Source: Candidatus Cetobacterium colombiensis (GTDB lineage Bacteria > Fusobacteriota > Fusobacteriia > Fusobacteriales > Fusobacteriaceae). Taken from it: DNA of 64,000 bases. Both the position numbers and the translations under genes were made by a program. The stretch is from assembly GCF_033962415.1 (NCBI RefSeq), contig NZ_JAVIKH010000011.1, positions 1 through 64,000 on the forward strand. Direction: 5' to 3'. Positions 33,124 to 42,780 of the stretch are shown here, in pieces (positions within the stretch are counted from its first letter, which is position 1; every line of letters begins with the position of its first letter). The notes beneath the pieces were generated by a model. It ran no database searches. It had not been told where the DNA came from and saw only the letters and a list, made by a program, of their open reading frames with translations.

Positions 33124-34610
33124 TATTCTAGCACCAGCCTTTGAATAAATAATTCTAATTTTGGAATATTTAAAGATAATGGGTCTATATTTTCTTCACT
33201 CCACATTGCTTGTGATTTTAAATATTTTAATCTAACATTATTTGTTCTAGAGCTAGTTTTAATAAATGTATATTTTATTTCTCCTTCATTTTTAGTAGAT
33301 ATTATTATTGACTCTTTATTTAGCTTTTCCATTGGTAATAAATTATGAGCTGTAAATATCAGTTGTCCTTTTAAATGTTTGCCAATAACTAGTAACAATG
33401 TAGCTAATAAATATTCAAAAATATGAACATCAAATTCATCTATAAATACTGTTGCTTTTTTATTTTTTAAACAAAATATTAATATTGAAATTAATGAAAT
33501 TAATTTTATTGTTCCTGTTGATTCATTAACTAAAGGTATTTCATCCCCTTCTTTTTTCATATAAAGTTTCACTGATTTTCTCCGAATATTTCTTTGAGTA
33601 TTTATTCCTTCATCTTCAGGAATCGGTAATAATTTTGAATTTGGAATTATAATTGAAATGATACTATTTATTTCATTTATTGTTTTTTCCAATAAATCAG
33701 CTTCATCTTCGTCATATATATTTTGATTCTCATTATAAACAATAGTTTTCATTTTATTATTTTCAAAACATTTTATGGGGATACTTATAGTGTCTTTGCA
33801 CAGCAGCTGATCTTTTAATTCTATAGTTAATATGTTTTCCAAAATTTCTTTAACTATATTGATATTATCTAATACTAGTTGTGAATCATTATTTATTTTT
33901 AATTCAGCCTTTTCTTTTTGTAACATATATTTTTTTTCTATTAATTTAAGATTTTTAAAATTATTATTTTCATCTGTTGTATTTTCTAATAAATCAGATT
34001 TTTCTTTTCCTATTTCTACCGCTATCCTCTGCAAGTCTCCAACTAAAGCTTCTTTTAGTTTCTTAGCTTGAAAAGCATAACTATAAAAATTATTATAATT
34101 CATTAATAAATCTCTAACACTTAATGTAGAATCATTTAAATAAGGAGATATAAAAGATTTATAATCAAAATCTGTTATCATAACTTTAGGATAAACATCT
34201 TCTGTATCATAAATTACTTTTATAAGGTTTTTTTCTAAAGCCTTTGAATTAGATTTCTTATAACTTAATTCTTCTCTAGAACAAATAAAATTTTCTTTAT
34301 CTCTTCTTTCAAATTCTAAAGCAAGCGTATAATCTATGTTATTATCCTCATTATATAAAATAGCTTCTATTCCAAGGATTGCTTCTCCAATTTTTATATA
34401 TTTTTCCAATTTTTTATTGAATAAATTATTTCTATTTTCATCCGTCTTTACTGGTTTTGAAAAATAATCTTTAAATAAAGATATTGCTTCAATAATAGAT
34501 GTTTTTCCAACTCCATTAGGTCCATATATCCCTGACATATTATTTTTAAATATGATTGTGCTATCATCAATGTTTTTAAAATTTATTAATCTTATTTGTT
34601 TTATATTCAT
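33123..34610 (-). CDS. AAA15/OLD-like ATPase of a two-gene defence pair
   Basis: A 495-residue SMC/ABC-class ATPase. Walker A GPNGVGKT at residues 30-37, a long helical/coiled insertion (about 150-260), the signature-like region VNESTGTIKLISLISIL, Walker B ATVFIDEFDVHIFEYLL (about 388-404), and an H-loop FTAHN. There is no TM segment. It is directly followed by the TOPRIM gene with which it overlaps. The unit has its own promoter (34644-34672) and is AT-rich like its surroundings. Confidence 0.75.
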   Translation of the reverse strand: MNIKQIRLINFKNIDDSTIIFKNNMSGIYGPNGVGKTSIIEAISLFKDYFSKPVKTDENRNNLFNKKLEKYIKIGEAILGIEAILYNEDNNIDYTLALEFERRDKENFICSREELSYKKSNSKALEKNLIKVIYDTEDVYPKVMITDFDYKSFISPYLNDSTLSVRDLLMNYNNFYSYAFQAKKLKEALVGDLQRIAVEIGKEKSDLLENTTDENNNFKNLKLIEKKYMLQKEKAELKINNDSQLVLDNINIVKEILENILTIELKDQLLCKDTISIPIKCFENNKMKTIVYNENQNIYDEDEADLLEKTINEINSIISIIIPNSKLLPIPEDEGINTQRNIRRKSVKLYMKKEGDEIPLVNESTGTIKLISLISILIFCLKNKKATVFIDEFDVHIFEYLLATLLLVIGKHLKGQLIFTAHNLLPMEKLNKESIIISTKNEGEIKYTFIKTSSRTNNVRLKYLKSQAMWSEENIDPLSLNIPKLELFIQRLVLE

Positions 34611-34643
34611 TTTTTACTCCCATCTTTATATATCCTTGAATAA

Positions 34644-34672
34644 ATTATACCATTATATATATACGAGGTAAA
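34644..34672 (-). promoter_or_regulatory. Promoter of the ATPase-TOPRIM pair
   Basis: TTTACC (34667-34672), 17 bp, TATAAT (34644-34649) on the minus strand, about 30 nt before the ATG. Confidence 0.6.
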
Positions 34673-34756
34673 TCATTTTTTCATTTTTTTATTGATTTTT
34701 TGTCTCTAGATAAAATAAAATTAAAATGGACCCTATAGGATGGACACGTAAACTTA

Positions 34757-35965
34757 CTAAACTATAAATAGATAAATATTCAATCCTGTTATAATAACTC
34801 CTATTAAAAGTATCAAAATATTTGTAAATTTTGTATTTTTATATTTTCCCATTATATTTTTATTAGATGTTAAATACAGCTGAGAAGCTATTGTAAATGG
34901 AAGTTGAAAACATAAAATTGCCTGGGAATATACCAAAGCTTTTAATGCATCTTTCACTAAAAAAATTATACATAAAGCTACCAAAGAAGTTATTAATATT
35001 CCAATTATTGTTTCCTTTTGTTTTATATCATATGATTTCCCATATATTCCAGAATATATAGTTCCTCCAGCCATTCCTGCTGTTATTGAAGAGGAAAAAC
35101 CTGAAAAAAATAGTCCCAATGCAAATATTAGTGCTGCTTTATTTCCAAGTAAAGGTACCAAAAGTTCATGAGCTTGACTTAAATTTGTAACATCAATTTT
35201 TTTATAGTAAAAACAAGCTATACTTAACACAAACATACTTATATTTATAACCCAACCTAAAACCATGGAAAAAAACGTATCACAAAACTCATACTTAAAC
35301 TGTTTTTTTATAACCTCTTCATTAGATAAATCCCATTGTCTACTTTGAATTATTTCTGAATGTAAAAATAGATTATGTGGCATTACTATAGCACCGAAAA
35401 TTCCTAAAGCCACTAAAATAGAGGACGGATTTATATTTGGAACTACTGAAGCCACAAACACATTTGTCCACTTTACATCTATTAAACTCAATTCAAATAT
35501 AAAAGAAAAACCTATTATTGAAACAAATCCTATTATAAATTTCTCTAACTTTTTGTAAGTATTTGTAAAAATCATAAAATTTGATATGGCTATACCTATT
35601 ATACTTCCAAGCCATATGGGTATTTGAAATAGCATCTGTAAAGCTATTGCTACTCCTAAAATTTCTGCCAAAGAAACTGATATATTCGCTAAAATTGCTG
35701 TCCATAAAACACTTTTTGCAATCCACGGTTTAAAATTCTTTTTAATAGATTCTGCTAAACAATCTCCTGTTACAATTCCTAAGTGTGCTACATTATGCTG
35801 TAAAATAATCAAAGTTATTGTTCCCATTGTTATTACCCATAACAAATCATATCCAAATTCACTTCCTCCAGAGATGTTTGCTGCCCAATTCCCAGGATCA
35901 ATAAATCCAACTGTTACGAGTAATCCCGGACCTAAATATCTAAGAATATTAAATTTATTTTTCAT
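34757..35965 (-). CDS. mntH: Nramp-family Mn2+/Fe2+ importer
   Basis: A 402-residue proton-coupled divalent metal transporter of the inner membrane. TM1 has the metal-binding motif DPGNW (about 23-27), and TM6 has MPHNLFLHS (about 195-203), both diagnostic of Nramp proteins. About 11 hydrophobic segments are visible. The length is typical of MntH. It is transcribed divergently from the SDF symporter gene; the 190-bp spacer is AT-rich and no MntR or Fur box could be assigned with confidence. Confidence 0.92.
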   Translation of the reverse strand: MKNKFNILRYLGPGLLVTVGFIDPGNWAANISGGSEFGYDLLWVITMGTITLIILQHNVAHLGIVTGDCLAESIKKNFKPWIAKSVLWTAILANISVSLAEILGVAIALQMLFQIPIWLGSIIGIAISNFMIFTNTYKKLEKFIIGFVSIIGFSFIFELSLIDVKWTNVFVASVVPNINPSSILVALGIFGAIVMPHNLFLHSEIIQSRQWDLSNEEVIKKQFKYEFCDTFFSMVLGWVINISMFVLSIACFYYKKIDVTNLSQAHELLVPLLGNKAALIFALGLFFSGFSSSITAGMAGGTIYSGIYGKSYDIKQKETIIGILITSLVALCIIFLVKDALKALVYSQAILCFQLPFTIASQLYLTSNKNIMGKYKNTKFTNILILLIGVIITGLNIYLFIV

Positions 35966-36057
35966 TATCTATCTCCTTCTAAAGCTTAATAAAATATTCT
36001 ACTTCCAATACTATAATTTTCTTTTTTATATATTTTGAAAAATATTTTTTATTTTTC

Positions 36058-36086
36058 TTGAATTTGAAAATAATATGTACTATAAT
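36058..36086 (+). promoter_or_regulatory. Promoter of the 36158 symporter gene
   Basis: TTGAAT (36058-36063), 17 bp, TATAAT (36081-36086). The leader is about 65 nt. Confidence 0.7.
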
Positions 36087-36157
36087 GTATGAAAATATAC
36101 AAAATGAATTATAATTTTAAAATTAATAAATAAAAAAAATAATTGGAGGGAACGAAA

Positions 36158-37429
36158 ATGAAAAAATTAAGTTTAACAAGTAAAATATTTGTATCGTTAA
36201 TTTTAGGTATCATCACAGGATTAATACTACATCCACTAAAAGAGAATCTCTTTATAGAAACATACCTTATCAATTTTCTATTTAACTTTTTAGGTTCTGG
36301 ATTTATGAGAGCTATTAGAATGATTGTGGTTCCTCTTGTATTTTGTTCATTGACAGTTGGTGCTGCTGGAGTGGAAGATGTAAGAAAATTAGGAAGAGTT
36401 GGAGTTAAAATTTTAGCTTTTTATCTTGGAACTACAGCAGTTGCAATAAGTTTAGCTTTAGGACTTGGAAATCTAATAAACCCTGGAAAGGGAATTGTTC
36501 TTTCTCAAATAGTTGCATCTAAAGTTACAGTGGGAGAAAGCAAACCTTTTGTGGATATACTTTTAGGAATGATTCCTATAAACCCAGCTGAATCTATGGC
36601 TAAAGGGGATATGTTACAAATAATTGTTTTCGCAATCTTTTGTGGAGTTGGAATCTCTTTATTAGGAGATAAAGTTAAAATCATAAAAAAAGGTATTGAA
36701 GAAGCTAACAATCTTATGTTAAAACTTGTTGAATTAATTATGAAACTTGCACCTTTTGGAGTTTATGGTCTAATAGCTAAAACATTTACAACTCTTGGTT
36801 ATGCAGCAATGTTACCTCTATTAAAATATTTCCTAGGAGTTGTCTTAGCTCTAATTCTTCATTATTTTATCACTTACCAAGGACTGTTAGTTCTAATAGC
36901 TAGATACAATCCTATCAAATTTATAAAAAAGTTTGCTTCAACTATGGTGGTTGCATTTTCAACATCTTCAAGTAATGCTACTATTCCTACAGCTTTAAAA
37001 ACAATGCAAGAAAATTTTGGAGTATCTAAAAGTATTTCATCATTTACAATTCCACTAGGAAGTACTATAAATATGGATGGAACTGCAATTATGCAAGGAA
37101 TGGCAACTGTATTTATAGCACAAATCTACGGTGTTGAATTAACTATGGGGAACTATATAACAGTTATTTTCACAGCAACTTTAGCTTCTATTGGAACTGC
37201 TGGAGTTCCTGGAGTTGGACTTATAATGTTAGGAATGGTTTTAACTGAAATTGGTCTTCCTTTAGATGGAATCGCACTAATTATGGGTATTGATAGACTT
37301 TTAGATATGCTTAGAACTGTAGTTAATATAACAGGTGACGCTGTTTGTACTTTAATTGTAGCAAAGAGTGAATCTGAAATATCTGAAGTTGAAGACTCTT
37401 ATGAAGGAGTTGAAACAGAATCTGTATAG
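36158..37429 (+). CDS. Dicarboxylate/amino acid:cation symporter (SDF family)
   Basis: A 423-residue Na+ or H+-coupled symporter of the GltP/DctA family. Motifs: AFSTSSSNATIPTAL (serine-rich re-entrant loop HP1), LGSTINMDGTAIMQ (the NMDGT motif of TM7), AGVPGVGLIMLGMVL (HP2) and GIDRLLDMLRTVVNITGDAVCTLIV (TM8 substrate site with the RTxxNxxGD pattern). The substrate may be glutamate, aspartate or a C4-dicarboxylate. A TTG is in frame 15 nt upstream, but TTGGAGGG is the ribosome site, so the ATG at 36158 is the start. Confidence 0.9.
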   Translation: MKKLSLTSKIFVSLILGIITGLILHPLKENLFIETYLINFLFNFLGSGFMRAIRMIVVPLVFCSLTVGAAGVEDVRKLGRVGVKILAFYLGTTAVAISLALGLGNLINPGKGIVLSQIVASKVTVGESKPFVDILLGMIPINPAESMAKGDMLQIIVFAIFCGVGISLLGDKVKIIKKGIEEANNLMLKLVELIMKLAPFGVYGLIAKTFTTLGYAAMLPLLKYFLGVVLALILHYFITYQGLLVLIARYNPIKFIKKFASTMVVAFSTSSSNATIPTALKTMQENFGVSKSISSFTIPLGSTINMDGTAIMQGMATVFIAQIYGVELTMGNYITVIFTATLASIGTAGVPGVGLIMLGMVLTEIGLPLDGIALIMGIDRLLDMLRTVVNITGDAVCTLIVAKSESEISEVEDSYEGVETESV

Positions 37430-37438
37430 AGTAAAATT

Positions 37439-37467
37439 AAAGGTTCAAGCAAATTGCTTGAACCTTT
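37439..37467. terminator. Bidirectional terminator between symporter and pyrG
   Basis: AAAGGTTCAAGC pairs with GCTTGAACCTTT around AAATT. Confidence 0.85.
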
Positions 37468-37472
37468 CTTTA

Positions 37473-39092
<1,620 letters not shown>

Positions 39093-39109
39093 TTATTTTA
39101 TAAAAATCG

Positions 39110-39140
39110 AAAAAAAAAAGGCGAAAAAAAAAATTTCGCC
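39110..39140 (-). terminator. Terminator/attenuator in the pyrG leader
   Basis: On the minus strand GGCGAAA (39140-39134) pairs with TTTCGCC (39126-39120) around seven T and is followed by ten T. It lies between the pyrG promoter and the pyrG ATG. A 22-nt perfect palindrome (39161-39182) precedes it in the same leader. Confidence 0.75.
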
Positions 39141-39216
39141 TCAACAAATTCAGTTTTTTTATAGAAAAAATATTTTTTCTATGGATATTTTTTATTTTTT
39201 ATAATTCTCTTGAGAG

Positions 39217-39245
39217 ATAATAACATTAATATAAATTTTTGTCAA
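39217..39245 (-). promoter_or_regulatory. Promoter of pyrG
   Basis: Consensus TTGACA (39240-39245), 17 bp, TATTAT (39217-39222) on the minus strand. The start point is near 39210, about 11 nt past the end of the upstream Abi gene, giving a leader of about 130 nt. Confidence 0.8.
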
Positions 39246-39255
39246 TAATATTTTG

Positions 39256-40194
39256 TTAAATTATAATAATTAGCTTCCAATTTTTAGGAAAATTCATTTC
39301 TAATAAAATATTATTTATAGAAATTGACTTAATATCTATACTTAAAGTGTCAATTAAATCTTCTAATCTATCAAATAAAATTGAAAAATCATTTGGATTT
39401 AATAAATATTTTAAACAAATAATTACATCAAATAAACCATTTCGATTTCCGGTGATACCTAATTTTTTATGAAAAGATGTTAACGGTAAATTAATAGGAT
39501 TTTTTTTATCATTTAAACTTTTAAAGTTATACATTCTTTCTTCATGAGCACATAAATTTCTAAATAAAGCAATCAATTTACTATACTTTATAATGCTTTC
39601 ACTATCTAAAGGGTAATTAATTGCTAATTCTTTTGCAATTTTATTTTTGTCTGAATCTTTCATATTAATATAAAAACTATTAACCCTTCCTAAAGTAAAA
39701 ATTTTTATAAGAACCCATAAAGGAATATATCCATGAATATCTAGATAATGATTTAAAGAATTATCTTTATCCAGTTGCCTATTTATATCGCCATGTATGT
39801 CTCCAATTAATTTTATTCCACTTTTTTTATTTCTTATATTGGCTTGATTAAAATTATCAGAATTTAAGTAATTCTTATATCCATATTTATTCGAAAATTC
39901 ATACGCAATAATAGCTTTAAAACTATTTTCAAAAATTAAAATTTTCTTCATAAGAATATTTCTAAAACTTCTATCAAATTTATACAAAGAATAGATTTCT
40001 TCAAAATAAACTCCTTCTTTAAATTCTTCTGGTAAAATATTAGGTTTTAAAAATAAATCTTTATATCCATTTATTATATTATAATAATTCTCCCTTTTTA
40101 AATGTTCTTTAGCAGCTGCTTCATCTTTAAATTTAAGTCCTCTAGATTTAAGTATTTCAATTTGCTCTTGATAAGTTTTGAATTCCTTTTGCAC
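39256..40194 (-). CDS. Abi_2 (AbiD/AbiF-type) abortive-infection protein
   Basis: A 312-residue protein of the Abi_2 family (HEPN-like putative RNase). The N-terminus (TYQEQIEILKSRGLKFKDEAAAKEHLKRENYYNIINGYKDLF) is the family hallmark; FEEIYSLYKFDRSFRNILMKKILIFENSFKAIIAYEFS follows. The catalytic-type RNLCAHEERMYN (R-x4-H motif) lies near residue 212. These proteins are phage-defence toxins, evolutionarily linked to the HEPN nucleases of Cas13. A short structured RNA with its own promoter lies directly upstream (40214-40279). The start has AAGGAG nearby. Confidence 0.88.
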   Translation of the reverse strand: MQKEFKTYQEQIEILKSRGLKFKDEAAAKEHLKRENYYNIINGYKDLFLKPNILPEEFKEGVYFEEIYSLYKFDRSFRNILMKKILIFENSFKAIIAYEFSNKYGYKNYLNSDNFNQANIRNKKSGIKLIGDIHGDINRQLDKDNSLNHYLDIHGYIPLWVLIKIFTLGRVNSFYINMKDSDKNKIAKELAINYPLDSESIIKYSKLIALFRNLCAHEERMYNFKSLNDKKNPINLPLTSFHKKLGITGNRNGLFDVIICLKYLLNPNDFSILFDRLEDLIDTLSIDIKSISINNILLEMNFPKNWKLIIII

Positions 40195-40213
40195 ACTCTT
40201 TCTCCTTAAATGT

Positions 40214-40279
40214 AAAAAAAAGGCTTGGACCCCGTAGGATTACCAAGCTCGATCTACCTAATTTATTATATTTTCTATT
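40214..40279 (-). ncRNA. Candidate abiF-type small RNA upstream of the Abi_2 gene
   Basis: A predicted RNA of about 65 nt on the minus strand. The stem GCTTGG/CCAAGC (40248-40243 with 40228-40223) encloses a 14-nt loop with TAATCCTACGGGGT and is followed by a T run at 40220-40214. A TAGG at about 40261-40258 just before the stem can pair with CCTA in the loop, a possible pseudoknot. A consensus promoter precedes it. I recall a published abiF RNA motif found upstream of such genes; I have not checked this sequence against it. Confidence 0.65.
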
Positions 40280-40285
40280 TTATTT

Positions 40286-40314
40286 ATTATAGTACAATTT
40301 TTTATAAAAATCAA
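40286..40314 (-). promoter_or_regulatory. Promoter of the abi-linked RNA
   Basis: TTGATT (40309-40314), 17 bp, TATAAT (40286-40291) on the minus strand. Confidence 0.7.
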
Positions 40315-40323
40315 TAGTATTTT

Positions 40324-40476
40324 TTACATTAAATAATAAAGAAGTACTAAGGCAAAACAAAACACCATAGACCCAACAAAATAACCAGTGTTATTAGTTC
40401 TAAAGGAATGAGTCATAGAGTTAATCCATTCTTCTACTCTCGTTAATGTAGTATTTCCATTTCCTATATTTTTCAA
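40324..40476 (-). CDS. Possible 50-residue membrane protein
   Basis: An open frame of 50 residues with a TTG start, ending in a membrane-like segment (GYFVGSMVFCFALVLLYYLM). The N-terminal part is polar (NTTLTRVEEWINSMTHS). No good ribosome site is visible, and it begins just after the sigma-gene terminator, so it may not be translated. Reported because the codon composition and the C-terminal hydrophobic helix look protein-like. Confidence 0.3.
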   Translation of the reverse strand: MKNIGNGNTTLTRVEEWINSMTHSFRTNNTGYFVGSMVFCFALVLLYYLM

Positions 40477-40480
40477 AGTA

Positions 40481-40504
40481 AAAATAGCAGGGAATTTCCT
40501 GCTA
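40481..40504 (-). terminator. Terminator of sigma factor gene 1
   Basis: TAGCAGG pairs with CCTGCTA around GAATTT (plus-strand reading) and is followed on the minus strand by a TTTT tract. Confidence 0.8.
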
Positions 40505-40511
40505 CTCTAAA

Positions 40512-41102
40512 CTATCTTCTATATTTTTCTAGATATTCTTTTATTTTCTTTTTTATTCTTTGAATAGTATTATCTATACGTTTTGGTGTATCACCTAATA
40601 TGTCTGCAATTTCAGTATATGTTTTTTGTTGTACTAGGTAATAAAAGACCTGTTTTTCAAAACTACTCAATTTTTCATCCAAATAATTATTTAATAATTG
40701 AACCAATTCTTTTCCTAAAAGCAAATCTTCTGGTGAATATAGCGATATTGATGGGGTTTTATAGTCAATTTTTTCAGATTTTTCTGAATATCCTTCACCT
40801 TGAATAGCATTATTAAGATTCTTATATTTATCTGTATTAGATTTTTTTACTGCTGAAATCATCTGTCGTCTAACACAAATATGTGCAAAAGTTGCAAAAG
40901 AAGCATTTGTATTATTATGATAATTTTTTATTGCTTTAATTAACCCTATATAGCCCTCTTGTTCTAAATCTTTTGTATCTCCACCTTTTAAAAAAAAATC
41001 CTTACTATTTTTATAGACAATCCTTTGATATTGTTTAATAATTTTTTCCATTGCTTCAAGGTTTCCATTTTTTGCTTGAAATAAAAGGTTTTCATCAGTC
41101 AT
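40512..41102 (-). CDS. Sigma-70-family (SigH-like) RNA polymerase sigma factor 1
   Basis: A 196-residue sigma factor. Region 2 is YKNSKDFFLKGGDTKDLEQEGYIGLIKAIKNYHNNTNASFATFAHICVRRQMISAVKKS, with the -10 recognition helix. A linker follows, and region 4 is FEKQVFYYLVQQKTYTEIADILGDTPKRIDNTIQRIKKKI. The short two-region layout is like B. subtilis SigH. It is paralogous along its whole length to the 52315-52905 protein, and both genes share a promoter module. The in-frame TTG at 41117 is part of the ribosome site TTGGAGGG; the ATG at 41102 is chosen. Confidence 0.88.
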   Translation of the reverse strand: MTDENLLFQAKNGNLEAMEKIIKQYQRIVYKNSKDFFLKGGDTKDLEQEGYIGLIKAIKNYHNNTNASFATFAHICVRRQMISAVKKSNTDKYKNLNNAIQGEGYSEKSEKIDYKTPSISLYSPEDLLLGKELVQLLNNYLDEKLSSFEKQVFYYLVQQKTYTEIADILGDTPKRIDNTIQRIKKKIKEYLEKYRR

Positions 41103-41144
41103 ATTACTTCCCTCCAATATTCAAATTTTATTTATAATAAAATT

Positions 41145-41185
41145 ATAATAACCCTTAGAAAGAATTTTATCAACATTCCAAATTT
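41145..41185 (-). promoter_or_regulatory. Promoter of sigma factor gene 1 with shared upstream element
   Basis: On the minus strand AAATTTGGAATGTT (41185-41172) runs into the -35 TTGATA (41173-41168), then 17 bp, then TATTAT (41150-41145). The 14-base element occurs at the same position upstream of the second sigma gene (52228-52241). Confidence 0.7.
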
Positions 41186-41223
41186 TGAAATTTTTTTTCC
41201 ACATAAAAGAATATGGAAATATT

Positions 41224-42594
41224 TTATGATTCAATTATAATTTTTCTAATAATACTTCTTTCAATAGCTTTTTTTATTCTATAAAAAACATCGCCTTCTC
41301 TTAAAGTTGATTTTGAATCATCTATCACTAAATTATAATTTTTTTTATTTTTTTTCCCTAAATTTAAATAATTATAATCTATGCTAAATTTGATTTTGGG
41401 AAAATGAAATTTCAGCTCTTTTTCCAAAGATAATTGTCTTAAAGTGTTTACTTCTCCAACCATAATTAAAATTTTTTCTATATCTATAATATTTTTTTTA
41501 ATAATTTCTTTCTTTAAATAAGAAATTATTAAATACTTATCACAAATATTTAGTTTTTGAGAGTATTTTTCCAATATTTTATCAAACAAATTTAATAATA
41601 TAAAATCTTCAGAATTTAATTCTACATTTCTCAATATAAAAATATTAAACTCTTTTTTTACCATTCCAAAATATAACTGTTGTAGTAAAAATTTTTTTAA
41701 ATCTTCACAATATATTTTTGTAACTTTAAATAACTCTTCAATTATATCATTGGATTTATTTAACCTATCTTCAAAATAATAGTGTTTGTTCATTGCTATA
41801 GAATACATATAATAAACTAATGTCTCTTTATATCTTTCAGTAAAATTAATTCCACCAATTGTATCTACAACATTTTTTATTCTTTTTATTTTTTCTAGTT
41901 TTTTTTCATCACTCTCTTCTATAATATATATATTATCTTGAAAACGTTTAGAATATATATCTAAAGCGCATAAAAACGAGAGAAGAGTTGTTGTAATCGG
42001 CAGTTTTAAACACTTATATATTGCAACTAATTTTGTCAGTCTTATTTTTATTAAAAAATCCTTCATACCATTTAAAAGATCTCTTTGAATAGGAGTTAAA
42101 ATATCCTCTTCTAAAATTAGCTTCATTAACTTCACAATAAAAATATGTTTATTAGCTTCGCTTAAGCTAACTAATTTACTTCCCTTTCCAGTGCTATATA
42201 TAGTATGAGATCCATGATTTTCCAATAACTCTTTAACAGCTGTAAAGCATCTATTTATAGAACTTCTAGAAATGTCTAATAACTTTCGCTCCTCTTCTAA
42301 ATTTATAAATTCATAATAAACTAGTTTTATATATAGATAGTCTACTTTTTCTTCAAAAGTTAAAGTATCAATTTTTTTAAATACCTTACTCCAATGATTT
42401 TTTGTTAATTTTAATTTTAAAACTCCATTTTCAATTTCAATTTGATTAACTTTTAAATCTTTTAAAAACTCATTGATTGAATTTACATTTTTTAAAAGTC
42501 CACTCTCTTTTATCTCTAAATTATGAGCTAAATTTTCTTTTGAAATTTTTGTCGAATACAAAGTTTTTAAAATATTGATCATTGTACTATGCAT
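41224..42594 (-). CDS. Large HTH regulator (Mga/PRD-like) 1
   Basis: A 456-residue putative transcription regulator. Two N-terminal HTH-like segments can be seen (STKISKENLAHNLEIKESGLLKNVNSINEFL, and LLDISRSSINRCFTAVKELLENHG). A long helical middle resembles a PRD or Mga regulatory region, and the C-terminus (SIDYNYLNLGKKNKKNYNLVIDDS) resembles an EIIB-like fold. It is paralogous to the 47767-49170 protein. It is divergent from the MacA-like gene (187-bp spacer), so it is a likely local regulator of that exporter. Family placement is by overall architecture only. Confidence 0.6.
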   Translation of the reverse strand: MHSTMINILKTLYSTKISKENLAHNLEIKESGLLKNVNSINEFLKDLKVNQIEIENGVLKLKLTKNHWSKVFKKIDTLTFEEKVDYLYIKLVYYEFINLEEERKLLDISRSSINRCFTAVKELLENHGSHTIYSTGKGSKLVSLSEANKHIFIVKLMKLILEEDILTPIQRDLLNGMKDFLIKIRLTKLVAIYKCLKLPITTTLLSFLCALDIYSKRFQDNIYIIEESDEKKLEKIKRIKNVVDTIGGINFTERYKETLVYYMYSIAMNKHYYFEDRLNKSNDIIEELFKVTKIYCEDLKKFLLQQLYFGMVKKEFNIFILRNVELNSEDFILLNLFDKILEKYSQKLNICDKYLIISYLKKEIIKKNIIDIEKILIMVGEVNTLRQLSLEKELKFHFPKIKFSIDYNYLNLGKKNKKNYNLVIDDSKSTLREGDVFYRIKKAIERSIIRKIIIES

Positions 42595-42780
42595 ATTTCC
42601 CCCTTTTCATAATTTATAAATTTGATTTTATTATAGTCTATTTTAAACTATTTTTATATTAGAAAATTTTATAACTTTTTTTATATTTTTTTCTATATAT
42701 AAAAAGAATTTTTTATAAAAAATGAAACTTTAATTTTTAATAGTAATTACTTTTAATAGAAAAAATTGGAGGAGTTTATT

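Noticed and set aside
36501-36715. Antisense ORFs inside transporters and enzymes (36505-36711, 55693-55947, 60809-61051 and similar)
   Set aside because: All are complementary shadows of strongly supported genes, without ribosome sites.
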